The notes: generated from the sequence alone by a model not told the origin. Positions 42,905 through 52,438 are shown, numbered from the stretch's first letter. The stretch is 64,000 bases of DNA from Burkholderiales bacterium 67-32 (GCA_001898625.1 MKUP01000033.1:211764-275763), one strand, 5' to 3'. Made by a program: numbers and translations.

Positions 42905-43774
42905 ATGCCCGACTGCGCTCCTCCCCTGGCCGAGATCACGCCCCCGACCCATCCCCTGCCGGCACGCGCCTGCGACACCCATTTCCACGTCTTCGGTCCC
43001 GCCGACGTCTTCCCCTACGCCGACGACCGTCCCTACACGCCGCCCGACGCACCGTTCGAACGGCTGCGCGACCTACACCGGCGGCTGGGATTCGAGCGCG
43101 GCGTCATCGTGCATCCGGGCTGCCACGGCTACGACCTGTCGGTCACGCTCGATGCGCTGGATCGCGGCGCGGGCCAGTACCGGGCGATCGCCCTGCTGGA
43201 TCCGGCCACCGACGAAGCCCGCATCGCCGAACTCGACCAGCGCGGCGTGCGCGGCGTGCGATTCAATTTCGTGGCCCACCTGGCCAACGCCGGCTGGGAC
43301 GAACTGGCGCGGATCGTGCCCCGCATCGCGCCCTTCGGCTGGCACGTCTGCATCCATTCGGACCAGGCCTCGCTCGAAGGCCTGCTGCCCAGGCTCAGGA
43401 CGCTACCCGTTCCGTTCGTGATCGACCACATGGGACGCGTGGCCGCCGCCGAAGGCACGCAGGGCGCGGCCTTTCGCGCCCTGCTCGCGCTGCGCGACCA
43501 CCCCGGCGCCTGGGTGAAGATTTCCGGACTGGACCGCACGTCCAGCAGCGGCAAGCGGCCATTCCAGGATGCCGAGCCGCTGGTGTCGGCGCTGCTGGAC
43601 GCCATGCCCGAGCGCCTGCTGTGGGGCACCGACTGGCCGCATCCGAACGTGCGCGGCGACATGCCCGACGACGGCGAACTGCTGAACACCTTTCTGCGGC
43701 TGTGCCCCGATGCGGCCACGCGCCAGCGCATCCTGGCGGACAACCCGCACGAGCTGTTCCGGTTCGCGCAATGA
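42905..43774 (+). CDS. Amidohydrolase, 2-pyrone-4,6-dicarboxylate hydrolase-like
   Basis: 289-aa TIM-barrel hydrolase of the Amidohydro_2 family, closest in motif pattern to LigI-type lactone hydrolases: CDTHFHVFGP (~23-32), IVHPGCHG (~70), CIHSDQ (~146), VIDHMGR (~172) and LLWGTDWPHPN (~240). It lacks the full set of metal-binding residues of ordinary amidohydrolases, as LigI does. It is the first gene of the divergent operon under the LysR gene at 41898. A lactone or pyrone substrate is likely; PDC itself is not proven. Confidence 0.8.
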   Translation: MPDCAPPLAEITPPTHPLPARACDTHFHVFGPADVFPYADDRPYTPPDAPFERLRDLHRRLGFERGVIVHPGCHGYDLSVTLDALDRGAGQYRAIALLDPATDEARIAELDQRGVRGVRFNFVAHLANAGWDELARIVPRIAPFGWHVCIHSDQASLEGLLPRLRTLPVPFVIDHMGRVAAAEGTQGAAFRALLALRDHPGAWVKISGLDRTSSSGKRPFQDAEPLVSALLDAMPERLLWGTDWPHPNVRGDMPDDGELLNTFLRLCPDAATRQRILADNPHELFRFAQ

Positions 43775-43819
43775 CACCGCGCGTGTTCCACTTCGCCCAG
43801 AATCCCAGGAGACCCGACC

Positions 43820-44371
43820 ATGCCTAGATTGAATCCCCCCGACGTCGAACAGATGTCCGAACACCAGCGCCGCGTCTACGACGCCATCGCCTCGGGCCCG
43901 CGCGGCAAGGTGCGCGGACCGCTGGCGATCTGGCTGCACCGCCCCGGCCTGGCCGAACACGCACAGGCCCTGGGCCAATACTGCCGCTACGACTCCAGCC
44001 TGCCGCCACGCCTGTCCGAACTGGCCATCCTGACCATGGCCGCGCTGTGGCGCGCCCCCTTCGAATGGTGGGCGCACCATCCCATCGCCCTGAAGGCGGG
44101 GCTGGACGCGGACGTGGCCGAACAGATTCGCGCCGGCGCCACGCCCGTGTTCGCCCAGCGCGACGAATCGGTCGTCTACCGCTTCGTGCGCGAATTGGTG
44201 GAAACGCGGCAGGTCCCGGACGCGCTCTACCAGGAGGCCCTGGAGGTCCTGGGCAAGGACGGCGTCGTCGACCTGGTCGGCATGGCCGGCTACTACACCC
44301 TGATCTCGATGACGCTGAGCGTCTTCGACATTCCCACGCCCGACGGCAGCACCGTCGAATTCGGGCGCTGA
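43820..44371 (+). CDS. Carboxymuconolactone decarboxylase-family protein
   Basis: 183-aa all-helical CMD-family protein (GPLAIWLHRPGLAEHAQALG; FEWWAHHPIALKAGL; MAGYYTLI). It lacks the Cys-x-x-Cys of the AhpD branch, so a decarboxylase or lactone-processing role fits better than peroxidase. CCCAGGAG lies 10 bp before the ATG. It sits between a lactone-type hydrolase gene and an SDR gene in the same operon; together these suggest degradation of a cyclic carboxylate. Confidence 0.82.
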   Translation: MPRLNPPDVEQMSEHQRRVYDAIASGPRGKVRGPLAIWLHRPGLAEHAQALGQYCRYDSSLPPRLSELAILTMAALWRAPFEWWAHHPIALKAGLDADVAEQIRAGATPVFAQRDESVVYRFVRELVETRQVPDALYQEALEVLGKDGVVDLVGMAGYYTLISMTLSVFDIPTPDGSTVEFGR

Positions 44372-44408
44372 TGCCTTTCCAATCATCACCACGAACGAGA
44401 TACCCATC

Positions 44409-45209
44409 ATGACTGGCCGCCTGCAAGGCAAGATAGCGATCGTCACCGGCGCGGGCAGCGTCGGCCCCGGCTGGGGCAACGGCCGCGCCATCGCATACCG
44501 TTTCGCGCAGGAAGGCGCGCGCGTCTTCGCCGTGGACCGCGACCCCGCGGCCATGGAAGAAACCGTGGCCCGCGTGCGCGAGATCGGCGGCGAGATCGCC
44601 ATCTGGCGCTGCGACGTCACCTCGTCGGACGAGGTCCGCGACATGGTGCGCGCCTGCGTCGACACCTGGGGCGGCGTGGACATCCTGGTCAACAACGTGG
44701 GCGGCTCGCGCAAGGGTGGCCCGGTGGACCTGGACGAAGCGGCGTGGGACGCGCAGATCGACTTCAACCTGAAAAGCGTCTACCTGGGCTGCCGCCATGT
44801 GCTGCCGCTGATGGAGGAACAGGGCGGCGGCGTCATCGTCAACATCGCCTCGACCTCGGGCACGCGCTGGACCGGCTCGGCCCAGGTCGGCTATTCCAGC
44901 GCGAAGGCCGGCGTCATCCAGCTGTCGCGCGTCGTGGCGCTGGAATACGCCAAGAAGAACATCCGCTGCAACACCGTCATTCCGGGCCAGATGCACACCC
45001 CCATGGTCGAGGTCCGGCTGGCCGGGCAACGCGCGGGCGGCGACGTGGAGCAATTGCTGGCGCAGCGGCAGTCGCGCATCCCCCTGCCCTTCATGGGCGA
45101 CGGCCTGGATACCGCCAACGCCGCGCTGTTCCTGGCGTCCAGCGAAGCCCGCTTCATCACCGCCACCGAGATCGTGGTCGACGGGGGCATGAGTGCGCGC
45201 TGCGACTGA
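44409..45209 (+). CDS. Short-chain dehydrogenase/reductase
   Basis: 266-aa Rossmann oxidoreductase. The cofactor loop is long, VTGAGSVGPGWGNGRAIA (~12-29), resembling that of the SDR gene at 37235. NNVGG (~97), Ser in NIASTSG and YSSAK (catalytic Tyr/Lys, ~163-167) are present. Its last 17 bp overlap the next gene. The two SDRs, each in a Bug-containing unit, look like paralogues serving parallel pathways. Confidence 0.86.
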   Translation: MTGRLQGKIAIVTGAGSVGPGWGNGRAIAYRFAQEGARVFAVDRDPAAMEETVARVREIGGEIAIWRCDVTSSDEVRDMVRACVDTWGGVDILVNNVGGSRKGGPVDLDEAAWDAQIDFNLKSVYLGCRHVLPLMEEQGGGVIVNIASTSGTRWTGSAQVGYSSAKAGVIQLSRVVALEYAKKNIRCNTVIPGQMHTPMVEVRLAGQRAGGDVEQLLAQRQSRIPLPFMGDGLDTANAALFLASSEARFITATEIVVDGGMSARCD

Positions 45210-46140
45210 CGCCCCCGCGCGCTATCCCGATCCGGCCATCATCGTGCTGGATCCGCGCTTCGAGAAACTGGTGCTGCCGCTGGCGGCCGTCGAGCGCCTG
45301 GCCACGGGATGCCGCTGGGCCGAAGGGCCGGTGTGGTTCGGCGACGCCCGCTACCTGCTGTGGAGCGACGTGCCCAACGACCGCATCATGCGCTGGGACG
45401 AGATCACCGGGCAGGCACATGTGTGGCGGCCCGTGTCCGGCCATGCAAACGGCAACACGCGCGACCGCCAGGGGCGCCTCGTCACCTGCGAACACCAGGG
45501 ACGCCGCGTCACCCGCACCGAACACGACGGCCGCATCACCGTGCTGGCCGACCGCTACCAGGGCAAGCGCCTGAACTCGCCCAACGACGTCGTCGTGAAA
45601 TCCGACGGCTCGATCTGGTTCACCGACCCGCCTTTCGGCATCATCGGCTACTACCAGGGCGAGAAGGCCGAACAGGAAATCCCCGCCGCCATCTATCGCA
45701 TCGACCCGCACAGCGGCGCGGTCGACCTGGTCTGCGATACGGTCAACGGCCCCAACGGGCTGGCCTTCTCGCCCGACGAGAAGCAGTTGTACGTGATCGA
45801 ATCGCGCGCCCGCCCCCGCAACGTCCTGGTGTTCGACGTCTCGGACGACGGCCGCCGGCTGGGCCCGCAGCGCGTGCTGTTCGACGCCGCCGACGGCACG
45901 CCCGACGGCTTCCGGGTCGACGTCGAAGGCAACCTCTGGTGCGGCTGGGGCATGGGCACGCCCGAGCTCGACGGGGTCCGCGTCTACTCGCCCCGGGGGG
46001 AACTCCTGGGCCGCATCGCCCTGCCCGAGCGCTGCGCGAATCTGTGTTTTGGCGGCAAGCATCGCAACCGCCTGTTCATGGCGTCCTGCACGTCGATCTA
46101 CTCGTTGTTCGTCAATACCCAGGGCGCCATCGGCGGCTGA
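45193..46140 (+). CDS. SMP-30/gluconolactonase-family hydrolase
   Basis: 315-aa six-bladed beta-propeller lactonase. Metal ligands are expected in CRWAEGPVW (Glu ~44), NSPNDVVV (Asn ~129), NGPNGLAFSPDE (~180) and a later Asp in TPDGFRVD (~235). It hydrolyses sugar-acid or related lactones. The start is a GTG at 45193, overlapping the SDR 3' end by 17 bp; no ATG is available downstream without losing the first blade. It is the fourth gene of the operon and continues the lactone theme. Confidence 0.83.
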   Translation: MRAATDAPARYPDPAIIVLDPRFEKLVLPLAAVERLATGCRWAEGPVWFGDARYLLWSDVPNDRIMRWDEITGQAHVWRPVSGHANGNTRDRQGRLVTCEHQGRRVTRTEHDGRITVLADRYQGKRLNSPNDVVVKSDGSIWFTDPPFGIIGYYQGEKAEQEIPAAIYRIDPHSGAVDLVCDTVNGPNGLAFSPDEKQLYVIESRARPRNVLVFDVSDDGRRLGPQRVLFDAADGTPDGFRVDVEGNLWCGWGMGTPELDGVRVYSPRGELLGRIALPERCANLCFGGKHRNRLFMASCTSIYSLFVNTQGAIGG

Positions 46141-46181
46141 ACGCCCGCGCCCTGATCTCCAAAACGATAAAGGAGAACACC

Positions 46182-47153
46182 ATGTTCCATCCGACCCGTT
46201 TCCACGCCCTCGCGCCGCTCGCCGCGACCCTGCTCGGCCTGGCGGCCTTCGGCGCGCAAGCCCAGTCCGTCACCAGCATCGTCGTCGCCTTCCCACCCGG
46301 GGGCCCTGCCGACTCGCTCGCGCGCGTCGTCGCCACCCAGCTCGAGAAAGAGCTCAAGCAGACCGTCGTCATCGAGAACAAGCCGGGCGGCAACGGCGCC
46401 ATCGCCGCCAGCCAGGTGGCCCGCTCGCGGCCCGACGGCCAGACGCTGTTCCTGAGCTCGGTGGGCGCGATCTCGATCAACCCCGCGCTGTACCCCAAGC
46501 TGATCTACGACCCCATCAAGGACTTCGCGCCGGTCTCGCTGCTGGTCTCCACGCCCGAAGTGCTGGTCGTCGGCCCGGGTAGCGCCAGCAAGACCGCCAA
46601 GGACTTCGTCGCCCACGCCAAGTCGGCCAAGGGCGCCACCATGGCCTCGTCCGGCGTGGGCAGCATGCCGCACATGGCCATCGTGCAGCTCAAGCTGTCG
46701 ACCAAGGCCAACATCCTGCACGTGCCCTACAAGGGCGCGGCGCCCGCGATCACCGACACCATAGGCGGACAGGTCGACGGCTTCATCGGCGACATCTCGG
46801 GCCTGATGTCCAACATCAAGGCAAACAAGGTCAAGGCGCTCGCCATCGCCGCGCCCAAGCGCTCGCCGCTGCTGCCCGACGTCCCGACCTTCGACGAACT
46901 GGGCGTGCCCAACGTCTACGCCAACAACTGGTACGGCCTGTACGCGCCCAAGGGCACGCCGGCCGACAAGGTGGCCCAGTTGAACGCCGCGGTCCGCAAG
47001 GTCCTGACCTCGCCCGAACTGAAAGCCTATGCCGCATCGAGCGGGGTCGAGCTGTCGCCCACCACGCCCAAGGAGTTCGACGACCTGGGCCGCAAGGACG
47101 CCAAGAAGTGGGGCGACCTGATCCGGGCGGAAGGGATCAAGGCCGACGAGTAA
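46182..47153 (+). CDS. Bug/TctC-family periplasmic binding protein
   Basis: 323 aa with a signal peptide (cut near GAQAQ-S, ~27). Mature part: TSIVVAFPPGGPADSLAR, VVIENKPGGNGAIAASQVA, DGQTLF, HVPYKGAAPA. AAAGGAG is 7 bp before the ATG. Last gene of the lactone-type operon (42905-47153), so it probably binds the imported substrate of those enzymes. No membrane components are adjacent. Confidence 0.87.
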   Translation: MFHPTRFHALAPLAATLLGLAAFGAQAQSVTSIVVAFPPGGPADSLARVVATQLEKELKQTVVIENKPGGNGAIAASQVARSRPDGQTLFLSSVGAISINPALYPKLIYDPIKDFAPVSLLVSTPEVLVVGPGSASKTAKDFVAHAKSAKGATMASSGVGSMPHMAIVQLKLSTKANILHVPYKGAAPAITDTIGGQVDGFIGDISGLMSNIKANKVKALAIAAPKRSPLLPDVPTFDELGVPNVYANNWYGLYAPKGTPADKVAQLNAAVRKVLTSPELKAYAASSGVELSPTTPKEFDDLGRKDAKKWGDLIRAEGIKADE

Positions 47154-47220
47154 GCTGCGCCGCTTGCCGCCCGGTCCCCGCCCACGTATCGTTCTGCGCA
47201 CCAGCGCAAGGAGACGTGGG

Positions 47221-47559
47221 ATGAGGACAAGGACGACATGGCGCATGCTGGCCTGGGGCGGCTGCCTGGCCGCCAGCACGGCCGCCGCCGAACCACAGGC
47301 GATCGAAACGGAACTGGGCCCGGGCGCGCGCGCCGTCCGGGTCGTGGGCCAACCCGGCGATTCCCCCTCGGCGCTGCGCGCCCGTCTCGACCAGCGCCTG
47401 GACGAACTGTGCCAGGGCCGGGTCTATGCCGTGGCCTATGAGCAAGGACAGTCCGTGCGGCAATGGCATGCGGCGGGCGGCTCGGCCATGATGGCCGCCC
47501 CGGAAACCGTCGTTCCCTATGCCGATGCGCAGGCGGTGTGCGAAAGGCCGCGGGACTGA
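47221..47559 (+). CDS. Small secreted protein of unknown function
   Basis: 112 aa. A predicted signal peptide (RMLAWGGCLAASTAAAE, cut near 23) precedes an ~88-residue mature protein with two Cys (CQG ~65 and CERPRD at the end) that could form a disulfide. I do not recognise a family. AAGGAG lies 7 bp before the ATG at 47221. It stands alone between the Bug gene and the DUF1800 gene, with 108 bp downstream containing two TTACAC direct repeats (47584-47599) of unclear meaning. Confidence 0.6.
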   Translation: MRTRTTWRMLAWGGCLAASTAAAEPQAIETELGPGARAVRVVGQPGDSPSALRARLDQRLDELCQGRVYAVAYEQGQSVRQWHAAGGSAMMAAPETVVPYADAQAVCERPRD

Positions 47560-47667
47560 CTCCGGCGGGCTCTTCCCTCGGCCTTACACGCGCTTACACC
47601 CCCACGCCCCGCGCCGCGAAAGAATCGTGAAACGGCGGGTCCAACGGCAGGACCCACGGGAGCAGGC

Positions 47668-49074
47668 ATGGCCGTACATGACCCCGCGATGCCCGGCATC
47701 GCCCTCAACCGCTTCGGACTGGGCACGCGCCCCGACGACACGGCGCCCGCCGATGGCAGGCAGTGGCTGCGGGAACAGCTCGGCCGCTACGAGCCTCGCC
47801 CACCAGCCTGGGCCCCCCTGCCGGCTTCCGGCGACCTGGTCCGCGACGTGGTCGCCCGCCAGCGCGAGATACGCGACACGCCCCCGGACCAGCAGCCCCC
47901 GGCCCGGGACGCCCTGCGCAAGGCGCAGCGCCAGCATTACCTGGATGCCATCGACATGCGCGCGCTGTCGGCGCTGGATGCGCCCACGCCCTTCGTCGAG
48001 CGGCTGGTGCATTTCTGGGCCAATCACTTCGCCATCTCGGTCGAGAACCCCGCCGTCGCGATGCTGGCGGGCAGCTTCGAGGCCGACGCCATCCGCCCGC
48101 ACGTGCTCGGCCGTTTCGAGGACATGGTGCTGGCGGTGGAGCGTCATCCGGCAATGCTGCTGTTCCTGAACCAGAACGCCTCGATCGGCCCCGGCAGCGT
48201 GGCCGCCACCCGTGCCGCGCGGCGCAATCCGGCGCAGCAGCGCGGACTGAACGAGAACCTGGCGCGCGAGATCATGGAGCTGCACACGCTGGGCGTGCGC
48301 AGCGGCTACGGCCAGGAAGACGTGACGGAGTTCGCGCGCGCCCTGACGGGCTGGTCGGTGGCCGGCCTGGGCGCGCCCGACACGCCCCGGCGCGGCGTCG
48401 AACTGGACCAAGGCACGGGCTACGTGTTCCAGGCCGAACGCCACGAGCCCGGCTCCCGCACGGTACTCGGCCGCCGCTATGGCGAGGCCGGGCAACAGCA
48501 GGCCGCCGCCATCATCCGCGATTTTGCGCGCGCCGATGCCTCCGCGCGCCACGTGGCCACCAAGCTCGCCCGCCACTTCGTGGCCGACAACCCGCCTCCC
48601 GCGGTGGTCGACCGGCTGGCCCAGGCCTACCGGGATCACGACGGCGAGCTCAAGCCGGTCTACCAGGCGCTGATCGCGTCCCCGGAGGCGTGGCGCCCCG
48701 TGCCCGCCAAATTCAAGACGCCCTGGGAGTGGCTGCTGTCCTCGCTGCGCGGGCTGGGCCGCACCGACCTGCAAGGCGTACGGGTGGCGGCCCTGATGCA
48801 GCAACTGGGCCAGCCGCTGTGGCGCCCCGGTTCACCCGCCGGTTACGACGACGCGGCGGGCAGTTGGGCCGCCCCCGACGCCCTGATGCGGCGGGTGGAA
48901 CTGGCGGGCCGCCTAGCCAGCCTGCCGGATGCCGGCCTGGACGCACGCCAGCTGGCGCCCCGGCTGCTGCCAGGACAACTGGGCGAGGCCACCGCCACGG
49001 CGCTGTCGCGCGCCGAATCCGGGCGCACCGCGATGGCGCTGCTGCTGGTATCGCCCGAGTTCCTGAGGAGATGA
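47668..49074 (+). CDS. DUF1800-family protein
   Basis: 468 aa, PF08811-type. Motifs: NRFGLGTRPDD near the start, FWANHFAIS (~115), NENLAREIMELHTLGV (~193) and TGWSV. No signal peptide is seen. DUF1800 proteins are almost always paired with a DUF1501 protein, as here (next gene 4 bp downstream); roles in secreted or surface complexes have been proposed but not settled. The ATG at 47668 has GGGAG 6-10 bp upstream. Confidence 0.82.
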   Translation: MAVHDPAMPGIALNRFGLGTRPDDTAPADGRQWLREQLGRYEPRPPAWAPLPASGDLVRDVVARQREIRDTPPDQQPPARDALRKAQRQHYLDAIDMRALSALDAPTPFVERLVHFWANHFAISVENPAVAMLAGSFEADAIRPHVLGRFEDMVLAVERHPAMLLFLNQNASIGPGSVAATRAARRNPAQQRGLNENLAREIMELHTLGVRSGYGQEDVTEFARALTGWSVAGLGAPDTPRRGVELDQGTGYVFQAERHEPGSRTVLGRRYGEAGQQQAAAIIRDFARADASARHVATKLARHFVADNPPPAVVDRLAQAYRDHDGELKPVYQALIASPEAWRPVPAKFKTPWEWLLSSLRGLGRTDLQGVRVAALMQQLGQPLWRPGSPAGYDDAAGSWAAPDALMRRVELAGRLASLPDAGLDARQLAPRLLPGQLGEATATALSRAESGRTAMALLLVSPEFLRR

Positions 49075-49078
49075 AGCC

Positions 49079-50239
49079 ATGACCATCGCCCATCCCCGGC
49101 GCCGCTGGCTCAAACAGGCCGCGTTCGCCACGGCCGCCACGGTGTTCGCGCCGCGCGTGCTGTTCGCCCGTGCCGAGACCGACCGGCGCTTCATCTTCAT
49201 CATCCAGCGTGGGGCGGCGGACGGCCTGAACACCGTGATTCCCTACGCGGACCCGGCCTATGCCGGGCTTCGGCGCGAACTGGCCATCGACCCGGCGCAG
49301 GCGATACGGCTGGACGGCAGCTTCGCCCTGCATCCCTCGCTGGCGGCCACGGGCGAACTCTACCGCGCCGGACAGGCGCTGTTCCTGCATGCCGTCGCAT
49401 CCCCCTATCGGGAACGTTCGCACTTCGACGGCCAGAACGTGCTGGAAACCGGCGGCACCCGCCCCTACCAACGCAAGGACGGATGGCTGAACCGGTTACT
49501 GGGCATGCTGCCCGGCCAGAAAGACGCCGAGGCGATCGCCTTGGCGCCTACCGTTCCGCTGGCGCTGCGCGGCCAGGGGCGGGTCGCGTCGTACGCACCG
49601 TCCGCCCTGCCGGCGCCGTCGGACGACCTGCTGCTGCGTGTCCAGCAACTCTACGAACCCGATGCCCAGTTGCATGCGCTGTGGGACGCCGCCCTGGAAG
49701 CGCGCGACATGGCGGGCCCCGGCCGGACACGGCAGAATCCGGCCGAACTGGGCAAACTGGCCGCCACGTTCCTGAGGCGCCCGGACGGGCCGCGCATCGC
49801 CATGGTGGAGACGGGCGGCTGGGATACCCATGCCGGCCAGAACGCCCGGCTGGCCGCGCAATTGAAGAACCTCGATGCGCTGCTGGCCGCGCTGAAGGAA
49901 CATCTGGACGATGCCTGGAACCAGACCGTCGTCCTGGTCGCCACCGAGTTCGGCCGCACCGCCGCCGTCAACGGCACCGGGGGCACCGACCACGGTACGG
50001 GCTCCGCCGCCATGCTGGTGGGCGGCGCGGTCCGGGGCGGCCGCGTCATCGCCGACTGGCCGGGTCTGGACCAGGCCCATCTCCTGGAAGCGCGCGACCT
50101 GCGGCCCACCCTCGGCCTTCCCACGCTGATCGCCGCCACGGCCGCCGAATGCTTCGCGCTGGACCCGGGACGCACGCTGCGAACGCTGTATCCTGGACAG
50201 ACGGCGGCGGGAAGGCTGCCGGGATTGCTGACGAGTTAG
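49079..50239 (+). CDS. DUF1501-family protein with Tat signal
   Basis: 386 aa, PF07394 (related to sulfatase/alkaline-phosphatase folds). The N-terminus has a twin-arginine signal (RRRWLKQAAFATAATVFAP, about 5-23). Motifs: IQRGAADGLNTVIPY, HPSL, ETGGWDTHAGQ (~243) and ATEFGRTAAVNGTGGTDHG (~284), with Asp/His likely to bind metal. It starts 4 bp after DUF1800. The partner DUF1800 has no signal, so it might be carried out with DUF1501 or stay inside. Confidence 0.83.
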   Translation: MTIAHPRRRWLKQAAFATAATVFAPRVLFARAETDRRFIFIIQRGAADGLNTVIPYADPAYAGLRRELAIDPAQAIRLDGSFALHPSLAATGELYRAGQALFLHAVASPYRERSHFDGQNVLETGGTRPYQRKDGWLNRLLGMLPGQKDAEAIALAPTVPLALRGQGRVASYAPSALPAPSDDLLLRVQQLYEPDAQLHALWDAALEARDMAGPGRTRQNPAELGKLAATFLRRPDGPRIAMVETGGWDTHAGQNARLAAQLKNLDALLAALKEHLDDAWNQTVVLVATEFGRTAAVNGTGGTDHGTGSAAMLVGGAVRGGRVIADWPGLDQAHLLEARDLRPTLGLPTLIAATAAECFALDPGRTLRTLYPGQTAAGRLPGLLTS

Positions 50240-50244
50240 CCTCC

Positions 50245-50667
50245 ATGCCCAAGGACCGCCCCCTCCCTTTCGCGCCACCCCGCCGGCAGGCCGCCGCGCC
50301 GCGCAACTCGCTGCTGTGGATATTCGAGCCGCTGGAACGGGACGCCGGCTATTCCAGCAAGCGCATGTTCGGCTGCATCGCCGCCTACCTGGACGACCTG
50401 CTGTGCCTCGTGGTGGCGGACCGGGGCGATCCCTGGAGCGGCCTGCTGGTGTGCACGTCCAAGGACCGGCACGCAGCCCTGATCGACGACGAACCGGCGT
50501 TGCGGCCCCATACGGTGCTGGGAAAATGGCTGTACCTGCCCCAGGACCACGCGGAGTTCGAAACCGCTGCGGCCAGGCTGGCTGAGTTCGCCCGGGCACG
50601 CGACCCGCGTCTGGGTGTCGCGCCCCAGCCACATGCCCGGCGAACCAGGCGGGGGGCCGCCGATTGA
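50245..50667 (+). CDS. Conserved hypothetical, TfoX N-terminal-like
   Basis: 140 aa. The central part (SSKRMFGCIAAYLDDLLCLVVAD) resembles the R-x-MFG core of TfoX N-terminal domains; the C-terminal half and the basic end (ARRTRRGAAD) are not recognised. The ATG at 50245 lies 5 bp after the DUF1501 stop. It does not resemble full-length competence TfoX. It is probably co-transcribed with the DUF1800/DUF1501 pair but unrelated in role. Confidence 0.55.
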   Translation: MPKDRPLPFAPPRRQAAAPRNSLLWIFEPLERDAGYSSKRMFGCIAAYLDDLLCLVVADRGDPWSGLLVCTSKDRHAALIDDEPALRPHTVLGKWLYLPQDHAEFETAAARLAEFARARDPRLGVAPQPHARRTRRGAAD

Positions 50668-50691
50668 CCATTACGGCGGCGTGGACAATCC

Positions 50692-51930
50692 TCAGCGCGC
50701 CCGGCGTTCCTGTGTGCCAGCCTCGCCCCGCTCGCGCGGCAGGCAGACCAGCACCAGTAGCGAACACGCCCCGGCGCAGATGAAGGCAAAGCCATAGCCC
50801 CCACCGGCCGAGACGAATATCGCGAACAGCGTGGGCGCCACCATGTTGGTCAGGTTGACCAGGATGCTGGATCCCGCGGCGGTTTCCGAAATCATGTGCG
50901 GCGGCGAACGGCGCGCTACTTCGGCGATCTGCACGCCATTCCAGCACGCGGCCGAGGCCCCTGCGACAAAGGCCAGCACGATGGCCGCCCATAGCGGCCA
51001 CGCGGGACTGGTGAGCCCCAGCAGCGCCGTGGTCACCGCCGACAGCACGGCCGCGATCGACAGCACCGCGGTGGCCGACCGCAGATAGTCGGACAGCCAG
51101 CCCAGCGCGATACGGCCGATCACCCCGCCCGCCTGCATGACCGCGAACACCATGCCGGCCCGCCCCAGGGAATAACCCAGCCCATCCACCAGATAGACCA
51201 CGGTAAACGTGAACCAGCAGCTCTGGGATACGGCGAACAGGCTGCCCACGACGGAGATCTTCAACAGGCCTCGGTTGTGCATCAGCGAGGCCAGGGGCAC
51301 GCCCAGCGTACGCAGCGACCGCCACGTCGGCATCGGGAAGACGCGGCCCGTCCGCGCGGGGATCTCGTCCAGGCCGGCGCTCAGCCGCCAGGTCAGCACG
51401 ATGGGCAGCAACACGACCACGGCGCAGGCCAGCAGGGCAATGCGCCAGCCCGCCAGCGCCACCACGGCGGGCACCAGCAGCCCCGCCATCACGCCACCCA
51501 GCGGTACGCCGGCCTGCTTGATCGAGAACATCAGGTTGCGCTTGCCCGGCGGGGAGAATCTTTGCAGGACCTCGCTACCGGCCGGATTGGCGGCGCCATT
51601 GCTCAATCCCATGGCAAAGCACGCCGCCAGCGCAACGCCCAGGCTGGGATACAACAGAAACGCCAGGCAGGCCGCTCCCAGCGACAGCGTCAGTTGCAGG
51701 GTGCGCATCCCGCCAACCTGCTTGAGCAGGGCGGAACCCGCCAGCAGGATGGCCAGTCCACCCATCGAATTGCTTGCGGTCAGATAACCGATGGAACTCC
51801 CGCTCCAGCCGAATTCCGCGGACATGGCCGGCGCGATGATGGGAATGAGTCGGGTCAAAAACGACGAAATTGTCTGCAAAATGCAAATGGCCACTACAGG
51901 CATCAGCCAAGCCGGTGCGGTGCTTGTCAT
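50692..51930 (-). CDS. MFS transporter, 12 transmembrane segments
   Basis: 412-aa major-facilitator carrier with about 12 helices ([21 protein letters not shown] at the start; [18 protein letters not shown] mid-protein) and the conserved [14 protein letters not shown] loop (~280). The start MTSTAPAWL at 51930 was preferred; an upstream ATG at 52011 ([11 protein letters not shown]) would add 27 residues of non-membrane sequence. No linked regulator or enzyme hints at a substrate. It is divergent from infA at 52135. Confidence 0.8.
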   Translation of the reverse strand: MTSTAPAWLMPVVAICILQTISSFLTRLIPIIAPAMSAEFGWSGSSIGYLTASNSMGGLAILLAGSALLKQVGGMRTLQLTLSLGAACLAFLLYPSLGVALAACFAMGLSNGAANPAGSEVLQRFSPPGKRNLMFSIKQAGVPLGGVMAGLLVPAVVALAGWRIALLACAVVVLLPIVLTWRLSAGLDEIPARTGRVFPMPTWRSLRTLGVPLASLMHNRGLLKISVVGSLFAVSQSCWFTFTVVYLVDGLGYSLGRAGMVFAVMQAGGVIGRIALGWLSDYLRSATAVLSIAAVLSAVTTALLGLTSPAWPLWAAIVLAFVAGASAACWNGVQIAEVARRSPPHMISETAAGSSILVNLTNMVAPTLFAIFVSAGGGYGFAFICAGACSLLVLVCLPRERGEAGTQERRAR

Positions 51931-52134
51931 CGAGTCTCTTGCGTCGCGCTTATCGGGGATGCCAGGGGGAAGCGGCATCCCGCCCGGGTGATCCGGGGGT
52001 TTGCCTTTCATGATACCGCTAAGGTTCCTGACGATCTGTGTGGATCGCGACGGTTGCCCAATTGCGGCAAACAGGGCAACATGGCCCACCACCGGGTCAC
52101 CGGCTTTCACCAGACCCATTTAGGAGCGAGCAGT

Positions 52135-52398
52135 TTGCCCAAGGAAGATTTGATCGAAATGCGTGGCGTGGTCAACGAGGTCCTGCCTGACTCACGGTTC
52201 CGGGTCACGCTGGAAAACGGCTTTGAAATCACGGCGTATTCCGGCGGAAAGATGCGTAAATTCAACATCCGCGTGCTCGCGGGCGACGACGTCACGCTAG
52301 AGATGTCCCCCTACGACATGACCAAGGGCCGCATCACGTTCCGCCATATCGCGGGACGTCCCGCCGCCGCCCCCGGCCCCAAGCCCCGGAAAAGATAA
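52135..52398 (+). CDS. infA: Translation initiation factor IF-1 (extended form)
   Basis: 87 aa: the S1-type OB fold of IF-1 ([53 protein letters not shown] given as span) plus a ~15-residue basic tail ([13 protein letters not shown]) that the usual 72-aa IF-1 lacks. The start is TTG at 52135, with TAGGAG 10 bp upstream; no ATG fits. Extended IF-1 paralogues are known in Burkholderiales, where the standard infA sits in the ribosomal operon. The neighbouring cold-shock gene suggests low-temperature expression. Confidence 0.9.
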   Translation: MPKEDLIEMRGVVNEVLPDSRFRVTLENGFEITAYSGGKMRKFNIRVLAGDDVTLEMSPYDMTKGRITFRHIAGRPAAAPGPKPRKR

Positions 52399-52416
52399 AG
52401 CGGTCGCCCAAATGAA

Positions 52417-52438
52417 AACAGCTCCCGAGGGAGCTGTT
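52417..52438. terminator. Bidirectional terminator between infA and cspA
   Basis: A palindrome, AACAGCTCCC (52417-52426) and GGGAGCTGTT (52429-52438), with a T-rich tail on the minus side (TTTTCATTT beyond 52417), which fits termination of the minus-strand cold-shock gene. On the plus side it serves the end of infA, 19 bp away. Confidence 0.75.

Noticed and set aside
47584-47599. TTACAC direct repeat with a 10-bp period before the DUF1800 gene
   Set aside because: Two short copies alone are not enough to call a response-regulator box; no kinase or regulator gene is adjacent.
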